Source of the DNA: Dryococelus australis
Lineage: Eukaryota > Arthropoda > Insecta > Phasmatodea > Phasmatidae
DNA: 64,000 nt
Assembly (NCBI GenBank): GCA_029891345.1
Contig: CM056994.1
Coordinates: 141,754,457 to 141,818,456, forward strand
Reading direction: 5' to 3'
A model generated the notes under the pieces. The model was not told the origin of the DNA. It saw only the letters and a program-made list of their open reading frames with translations, and did not search any database. Each line of letters starts with the position of its first letter. Position 1 is the first letter of the stretch. A program made the translations under genes and the position numbers. Shown here piece after piece: positions 57,401 to 64,000 of this stretch.

Positions 57401-60400
57401 GTGGCCCTACCAGTCAAGACTTTAAATCTAGTCCACGCCCTATCCGTCAATGTCAGGTTACAGTCACCAGAGGGAGGTTGAATGTCCCAGCGTTAGTTGA
57501 AACCAGTGCGATGCATTGTTCAATAAATGAAAGTTTTCTTTATCAACTGGTCAAAAAGAAGATAGTGTCTAAGGGGCACGTAAGTGTCATGCCCGATAAA
57601 TGTTTGTGTATTGTGAATGCCGATGATATTAGATGTAATATGGTTGTTGGTTTGCATTTGTAAATAGGTAAATTCTCGTGGACCTTTCCCTATTGGGTTT
57701 CTTCCTAGTCTTGCTCAGAACTTAATATTGGGCTTGGAATTTCTGGGCAGGTCTAGAGCTGTTGTTAACTTTGATTAGGGCTGCCTGTCCTTTGGTTTTG
57801 CTCCTAACATTACAGTGGGTCTTCATGTGGAGGAAAGTCAGGCTGTTTTTTCCTCGGTTTTGGGTAATTCTATCAATCAGTTTCAGGCCCGATTAACAGG
57901 GCTGCACGAGGAGTTTAGCGATGTGATTTCCCCCAAAATCGGGATATGTGACGTCCTACTCTATAGGTTTTCATTAACTGATGACATCCCGGTTCGTGAT
58001 AGACACTTCATGTGCCCACCACCCAAGCTCCAGGCCTTCCGCGAGATAATAGATAAGCTTTTGGGTGCCAGCGTAATTGTTCCCTCTAAGTGGGATTATT
58101 GTTTGTCTGGGTTTCTTGCGAATAAGAGGGATAGCGACCAATACCATCTTGTGGTCAATCATTCTTTAATAAATAAGAAGATACATAAAGATCCCTTCTC
58201 TCTTCCCACAATTGATTGTGCTTTGCAACGTTTGTGCAAGGCACGAGTATTTTCCATGCTAGATTTGAACAATAGTTCCTACCAGTGTCTCTTGAATCCG
58301 TCATTTAGGACATATACCGCTTTCAGCACTCCTTGGAGTTAGTTTGAGTTTACAGCAATTCCCATGGTCTCTTACTTCGGTAGCCAGGCTTTGTCTCGTG
58401 TTCTGGATCATCTTTTGTCGGATTTCAAACACAATTTGGTTTTTAATTATATAGATGATATTATCGTCTACAGTAATGATTGGGACTTTCATCTGGTGCA
58501 TTTAAGACAGGTTTTGACCTGTATGCCTGAGTTAGGGCTTACAGTGAACCCAAAGAAGGTTACCTTAGGATCTCGCAAGGTAAAATTTTTGTGATATTTG
58601 CTCAGTGAAGGCCAACTTATGATAGACCCCGACAATGTCGCTCAAATTTTGGGTTTTCCATGCCCTCAGACGATTAAAGGCGTTCAGTAATATCTGGGGA
58701 TTATGGGCTGCTATGCCCAATTCATCAATCAGTATTCTTAGCTGGCGGCGCCCCTCAATAAGTTGAAGAAAAAAGAGGTGGAGTTTCACTGGAGTCCTGG
58801 CCAAGAGACTGCATTTATTAATCTTAAGCAGAGATTGTCGTCACCGCCCGCCTTGCACCTCCCTGATTTTTTTAAAAGGTTCGTTCTCCAGGTCGATGCT
58901 TCGTTAGTGGTGTTGGGTGCCATTCTGAGCCAACATGTTGAGGGTGGGTTAGCACCGATTGCCTTTGCCAGCCGCACCTTGACAGAGACGGAGAGTAGTT
59001 TGGGAATTTACGAAAAGGAAACACTGGCTTGTTTATTCGGCCTGGAAAAGTTTGCTCCATATATTGAACACGACCAATGTGACCTTTACACAGATAACCA
59101 GGCTTTATTGAGGGTCCTGACCCATCCTTAGCAATTGGGGAAGCTGGATCACTGGGTGTTGTGGCTCTCCATGTTTAGATTTAAGGTACATCACATTCGT
59201 GGTTCGAACAATCAGGTCGTCGACGCCTTGTCGCGAATGTTCGACACTGATGATTTTGAGTTGGAAGTTGGTAATCAGCCGGTAGCCAGGGTTGGGCTGA
59301 TGCAGGGTTCCAGTGGATTTTTTTTTTAAATTGTGTTAGGCCCATAAAGATGATTCATTTTGTTCACAGATCAGGCAAGATTTAATTTCGGGTGTAAATC
59401 TTCCCTATGTAGTGGAAAATGATGTCTTGTCTTTTTTTTCGGCAAGAGTGCTTGTGCTAGAAATATTGTGGTTCCTTTGTCCTTCAGGCTGATGGTGTTG
59501 ACTTACTACCATGACTCAGTTTTTGGGGGACATCGGGGAGTAAGCCGTACCTTCAATAAAATTGTTACCTATTTCGCTTGGCCAACTTTTTGTAAGGAGT
59601 TATCAGAATTTGTTAAGTCCTGCCATGCTTGTCAAAAATGCAAGCAGGCCCGCCAAACTAATTTAGGTCTAAAAATTGTTCAAATTCCTCGTGTGGCGTG
59701 GAAACTATCCATATTGATATCTTTGGCCTCTTATTAGATCTAAGAGAGGAAATATTTGTGTATTGATTTTTTTTAGATACATTTCCAATTTCTAACTTTA
59801 TTGCCTTTTTAGGAATATGAAGTCGTCGACGATTGTTGAAACCTTAAGTGATCAAGTCTGGAAACTCTTTAGTGCTCCTGCAGAAATACATACAGATAAT
59901 GATAGATATTTCAACTCGACAGTTTTTCAGAATATGTGTTTCAGGTGGTCAATCAACAATTTAAATTCTAGTCTATACTTCTCCTAACGAAACCAGGTTG
60001 AGCATTATAATAAGGATATTAAAGTCAGTTTCACGATTTTTTACAACCACGATCATTCCCTTTGGGTTCAAGATCTTGACCTAATCAATTTAGGATTCAA
60101 CGTTGCTCTCTATGGTTCAATAGGGGTCCCTCACTCTCTCCCCTTTTTAGGTCGTTCCCTGAGCCATCCTTTACTGAGAATCTGGGGTATTACTCCATTT
60201 CCATCTCCTCTTTCTGAAGCTGACCGGGATGAACTGCTCGAGCGGGTGCAGGTCAAGTTAGGTCAGATTAAGGATGCAGTTTGCACTCGTTTAAATAAGG
60301 TTAGGTCTCCTCCCCAATTCAAACCCGGTGACCTGGTTGTGTGCCGGAGTTTCTTCTTGGCAGACCTGAGTAACCGGCTTACAAGGAAATTGTTGCCCCA

Positions 60401-60480
60401 GTTTATTCGCCCCTTCAGGGTGGATAAGTACTTAACCCCTAACACCGTACGTTTAGTAAACCTCTGATCCAGTAAGCTCT
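57400..60480 (+). pseudogene. Gypsy pol region (protease, RT, RNase H, integrase) remnant
   Basis: Pieces in order: a retropepsin-like LVETSAMHCSINESFL (57491-57538); reverse transcriptase from about 57815 to 58600, with LGASVIVPSKWDYCLSGFLA and the catalytic-site motif YIDDIIVYS (about 58449); RNase H at 58763-59131, with LQVDASLVVLGAILSQ and YTDNQALL; the integrase zinc-binding segment at 59468-59650 (YYHDSVFGGHRGVSRTF, CHACQKCKQAR); and a post-core segment FKPGDLVVCRSFF (60325). The order RT, RNase H, integrase is that of Ty3/Gypsy rather than Copia. Broken in several places. Confidence 0.9.
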
Positions 60481-61079
60481 TCATGAAATCTCATGTGTGG
60501 CATATCAAACCATATGTATTAAGAAAATTATTGTTCAGTTATGTCCTACGAGTTAAGAGAGTAAATTTGTTATGTATTGTGAGTGCCGTATGCTTTTCCC
60601 TTCCCTTGTCCTTCCGTTTATTTAGGTTTTTGGTTTTTCCTATATCTGATAGCCCTTTTTTTTTTTGTGCCAGTCTTCTCTCGAAGCGTTTGGTCAAGGC
60701 AAGGCGGCTTTATGCGAAGGTCTTCACTGCTCCTGGATCGATTGGCGCTCGACACTTAGAAGCTGGCGCAACACACATTCCTCCTCTTCACCAGGCACTC
60801 ATGAAGACACCGATAATGGGAGCTGGTTCGTCCTGCTCCATGATTACATCATCCCCGGGGATGTGACTGTAGACACTTCTGTATTTATGTATTGTTATCT
60901 CAAAACTTGATCTGATAGTGATTCTTTGAACTCAGCCGAGAATGACATTTAATCTGCTCTTCTCTTCTGGAACTATGTACTTTGTATATATGTGTTATTT
61001 GTATTCTACCAGGTAACCAGAGTGCTAGGAGTATTTGAACTTTGAGGTCGGAAGATATAGTGTCATCTTAGTGGCGGGT
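60481..61079 (+). other. Gypsy 3' internal region, no clear gene
   Basis: Between the integrase end and the downstream repeat two overlapping frames of 81-127 codons exist. Neither has an envelope-like signal, membrane segment or known family. Confidence 0.5.
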
Positions 61080-61985
61080 GTTGCAACGCTTGATCTTTTG
61101 TGTACGTAAATTGAAACTATGTTCGGCTGTAATTTTAGGGTCACTTGTAGAATTTTGCGGTGTTTAAGGTATGAGCACTTAATATTTGCTGTAATTATTC
61201 ACCATCTTTTGGACAATTTTTTATATTGCATTTCGGCAATTTTAGTATGCTTAGTCAATGTCAATTCCTGTCCCATATTTGGTGCTTGTGCTCCTGAGTT
61301 GTGTAATTGTATCTCGGCCGTTTGACGTTGCGCGAAAGCCGGTGGCGTACCTCGTCTGTTCATGCGACTGGCAAATTAAAAGTGAACAGCAGGGTTGTCA
61401 CTAAAACCTCAACCTTTGAGTTGAATTTGTATTTTAAATACTTTGTTAGCGCTTTATGTAGAAGCTCGTTTAATATTTTCCTGTTCAAAAGCTTTTACAG
61501 CGCTTGAGATTATGTATTAAGGCTAGCATTGAACTTTTTAAAGCTGCCTTTCTTTCAGGCGTGATCTTGTGCTCAAGTATAAATGTAGGTTTACTTGCTT
61601 TAGGTACAGTTTTGGGTGCAACTGAATTGTAATATAGTCAAGGATTGCGTGTTCCGTGTAGTATCAAAGCAATTGTAATTTTAATTTATTTATTGGTGAG
61701 AATTAGTCCTTTTCGTAACTGAAATATTTTAAGAGCACCCGTCGTAATTTTTTACATGTTAATTTTGGAGAACAGATATTATTAGAGGCTGTCTGTTTAT
61801 TTCAAGTATTACGATTTGAAGGATATCTTATCAAATAAAGTGTGTTTCACTGCTATTTTGTATGCACTGTTTTTCAATTGCTAACTTTGAGATCTTGCCA
61901 ATATTGGTAATTATAGTGTGTGTTTGCTAATTGCACCGGATTTGGTGCAAATGTTCACTACTCTGCTCATATTTTTGTGTTTTAT
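61080..61985 (+). repeat. Downstream LTR (about 0.9 kb)
   Basis: It opens TGCAACGCTTGATCTTTTG (about 61081) and TGTTCGG, continues GGGTCACTTGTAGAATTTTG and ends at TTTTATTGTGTTTTATG, parallel to the upstream repeat. GCTCCTGAGTTG(T/A)GTAATTG and GTGAACA blocks are shared. It is about half the length of the upstream copy. Confidence 0.75.
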
Positions 61986-61990
61986 TGTGT

Positions 61991-62165
61991 TTTATGATGG
62001 CGAGTTCTACGAACGTGGCGAGGGTGAGCTGGGAATATGGTCTGTGGAAGGAGGAATTCGTAAGCCTTCTTGAAGACCTTGAGGTACCCATTGAGGAGGG
62101 TAACTCAGCCGAGACAACAAATATCTCGAAAGAATGGGGTTCCGCTGGTCTGACCGTGTGCTAGA
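61991..62165 (+). pseudogene. Start of a second Gypsy gag copy, cut short
   Basis: MMASSTNVARVSW and GLWKEEFVSLLEDLEVPIEE repeat the beginning of the first copy's gag at about 90%. The similarity stops near 62100, where unrelated sequence begins. This shows that the downstream LTR was also the upstream LTR of a neighbouring copy. Confidence 0.85.
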
Positions 62166-62384
62166 GAGGGGGCGGACGAGGGCAAAACCCAGCGAGCCAG
62201 TCAGAGGCGAGCAGCTGTGCACGTACACGTACAGTCTGTACTGAATGAAAATCAACAAGTCTAGTCTTGGTTGGTGGTAGTAAATAAACGTAGTCTGAAG
62301 GAGCGCCTATTTACTAGTACGCAAGTAGTTGTTCGTTCCAAACGTGTACATATATTTGAGCGCTAGTGTAAATGTTAATAACAT

Positions 62385-63100
62385 TATGTCTCCGTCTAGT
62401 AAAAAAGTCCCACTATTCATAGTGAATGCGGCGAAATAATCGGAAACGATATTTCATTTTTTAATGAAGATAAGTTATCTGGGAAACATACTTATCCAAT
62501 TGAAAACGTGGGGCAACAATATGTAAAATACCGAAGGAAATCAGTGTAGGAAAACTAACAGGCTAAAAAATAGGTACGCCTTGGAAGAAATGGAAGATGA
62601 ACGCCCGAAAATTGTATTAGATGATTTTGATTTGTGTGTTGTTTGACGCACAATCCAAAAAGGAAAAGTATTTAAGGAGAATAAGAAGAGATGATAAGTC
62701 TGGGGAAGAACAGGTTACTGGTGGTTTATGTTGACGAAACATGTTTTCATAATGCATACACAGTCAGCAAATGTTGGCAAGATCCTCACACGCCAGGTAT
62801 GCTGAAGAATGACACGGCAAGCCAGCGATAGATTATTGTGCATGCTGGTTCGGATGCGGGGTTCGTTCCTGGCGCGTATCTTATCTTTAAGTCTAAAACC
62901 AAAAGTTGCGACTGCCACGATGAGATGAATTTTACGAATTTTTCAAAATGTGTATCCGAAAATCTCTTATCCATTATGTCCCGTAGATACATAATTGTAA
63001 TGCATAATGCATCCTATTTATCGGTGCAGACAAACAAAGCTACTACAATGACAACACGTAAGGCAGAAATACAGGAGTAGCAAATTATTAAAAGTTCAGC
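62385..63100 (+). pseudogene. IS630/Tc1-mariner-superfamily (DDE_3-type) transposase relic
   Basis: From 62715 one frame reads LVVYVDETCFHNAYTVSKCW, then IIVHAGSDAGFVPGAYLIFK, HDEMNFTNFSKCVSENL, RRYIIVMHNASYLSVQTNKA and TMTTRKAEIQE, with a stop inside at about 62829. It matches a transposase family common in aphids and other arthropods with the plan 'YVDET ... IIVHAG ... YHDEMN ... IVMDNASYHS'. The first catalytic Asp (VDET) is present. The second has become His (VMHNASY). An N-terminal start may lie at 62386 (MSPSSKKVPLFIVNAAK), with a fragment DDFDLCVV near 62617. The middle DNA-binding region is missing, so the copy is internally deleted and dead. Terminal repeats were not found. Confidence 0.8.
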
Positions 63101-64000
63101 AGTGCACCGACATAATACTAATAATTATTTTTCAGAGAATAAGAAATTGTGTATACAAATAGTTCACTGTATATCAGTTTACATTGATAGATAGTGCTTA
63201 AAAAATTAATTGAACTCAGTACCATAAGAAAATAAAGATATTATCACCTGATACAAAGACCTTTCAGAAATAATTTAATATAATGGTCGTCTCAGCAGTA
63301 ATCCATATCAGGACGAACACACCCAGAAATATAACCCATATACAAGAGGTTTAGAAACAACCAGTCGAAATTTAAACCACACCATCTGTGGGAAAACATA
63401 CACAAGAAACTTATTTTCTGATAGGCCATTTAGTGTGTTGAAATTAAAGTTGAATCTCAGCAAACGACGCCGGATGTCCGGAACCGTATGTACCTGCCGG
63501 TACAACAAGTTGCATGACACGAAGGCGAATGGCGGAGGCATGACATGCGGCCAGCGCCTGACCTTGAAATATCTGTGGTCGCGGACACCCTACGATAGGT
63601 AGGTTTTGAGACAAGTTTTAGGGTGTCAAAATAAAGGTTTATACAAGTTTATAGCTGACTATCTCTCATTCCGAGATTCTTGCCCTCATTTGACTAATAT
63701 TCCTGGACTATGCCCCCTGCTTACCAGTAGCAGGTAACTCTGTTTTCAAGTAACCGTCGGCAACATTATTTTACACACACACACCAGTCAAATAGCAACC
63801 TGAAGGTCACAATTACATTTACACAAATATCTGCAACACGCTTCACTTACCTTGCATTCAAAACAGCGTAGTTTTTCAATACTTAATAAATTTATAATTG
63901 CTAATGAATAACAGTAGGCCTCCAACACCTATTTTTGCAATTATGGTGTATAATACAATTACAATCTTATGCCATTTTTTTATTCAAAAGAATTTAGAGA
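63101..64000. other. Unassigned DNA at the right edge
   Basis: 63440-63600 is slightly GC-richer and holds two small inverted repeats (CCGGATGTCCGG near 63471 and GTACCTGCCGGTAC near 63490). There is no gene or recognised element. The right end of the DDE_3-type transposon may be in here. Confidence 0.35.

Larger units (their letters stand above)
54517..61990 (+). mobile_element. Broken Ty3/Gypsy LTR retrotransposon
   Basis: Direct repeats at both ends (about 54517-56390 and 61080-61985) enclose gag- and pol-like sequence in the Ty3/Gypsy order: protease, reverse transcriptase, RNase H, integrase. The two end repeats differ at roughly one base in ten over their shared part by eye, so the insertion is old. 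The downstream copy is about half as long as the upstream one. The coding region is broken, by my reading in ten or so places. Beyond the downstream repeat the sequence continues into a second gag start, so at least two copies once stood in tandem. No envelope gene was seen. Confidence 0.9.

Noticed and set aside
60483-60910. Envelope gene of the Gypsy element
   Set aside because: The frames after the integrase lack a signal peptide, fusion peptide, transmembrane anchor or any known envelope pattern.

Overview
The window is AT-rich eukaryotic nuclear DNA, most likely from an insect. The evidence is a Tc1-like transposase, a Ty3/Gypsy element, a Polinton fossil, a tRNA-derived SINE of a type I associate with polyneopteran insects, many MITE-like inverted repeats, and the absence of bacterial-style gene packing. 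I infer a large, repeat-rich genome, perhaps a stick insect, cockroach or relative; the sequence does not fix the order. I found no intact host protein gene. Almost every recognisable coding trace belongs to a decayed mobile element.

Layout. 0.3-3.7 kb: a non-coding element with long inverted ends, a five-unit tandem array and a 46-bp alternating pyrimidine-purine palindrome. 3.7-13.4 kb: non-coding DNA rich in AGGTCA-like motifs, then a 40-bp near-perfect palindrome, a 570-bp inverted-repeat element and a local duplication. 13.5-14.4 kb: a broken Tc1-like transposase, followed by a candidate promoter and first exon near 14.9 kb. 15.3 and 21.2 kb: two copies of one 240-bp MITE. 20-28 kb: tRNA-like relics, a G-poor stretch, small tandem arrays, a GC-rich island near 26.2 kb and a pyrimidine tract.

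28.35-34.27 kb: the most interesting unit, a 5.9-kb DNA transposon with about 170-bp terminal inverted repeats. Its single long, frameshifted gene encodes a protein with N-terminal Cys/His elements, an XPG/FEN1-like (PIN-fold) nuclease region and a Cys-rich tail. I recognise the protein family as a very high-copy 'uncharacterized protein' of arthropods and other animals, and the domain make-up recalls the Academ superfamily.

38.3-43.3 kb (perhaps 34.5-44.7 kb): a fossil Polinton with remnants of integrase, packaging ATPase, adenovirus-type protease and capsid protein. A SINE has inserted beside the ATPase remnant. 44.7-53.4 kb: mostly unassigned AT-rich DNA with repeats, a G/C hairpin and a GC-richer stretch at 50.5-51.1 kb. 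53.75-54.15 kb: a C2H2 zinc-finger relic on the minus strand.

54.5-62.1 kb: a broken Ty3/Gypsy element. Its downstream LTR runs straight into the gag start of a second copy, so the locus was a tandem array. Just downstream lies a decayed IS630/Tc1-mariner-superfamily transposase of the DDE_3 type (62.4-63.1 kb). Nothing here forms an operon or a working pathway; the window reads as a layered graveyard of transposons. All family calls come from reading translations by eye, without database searches.
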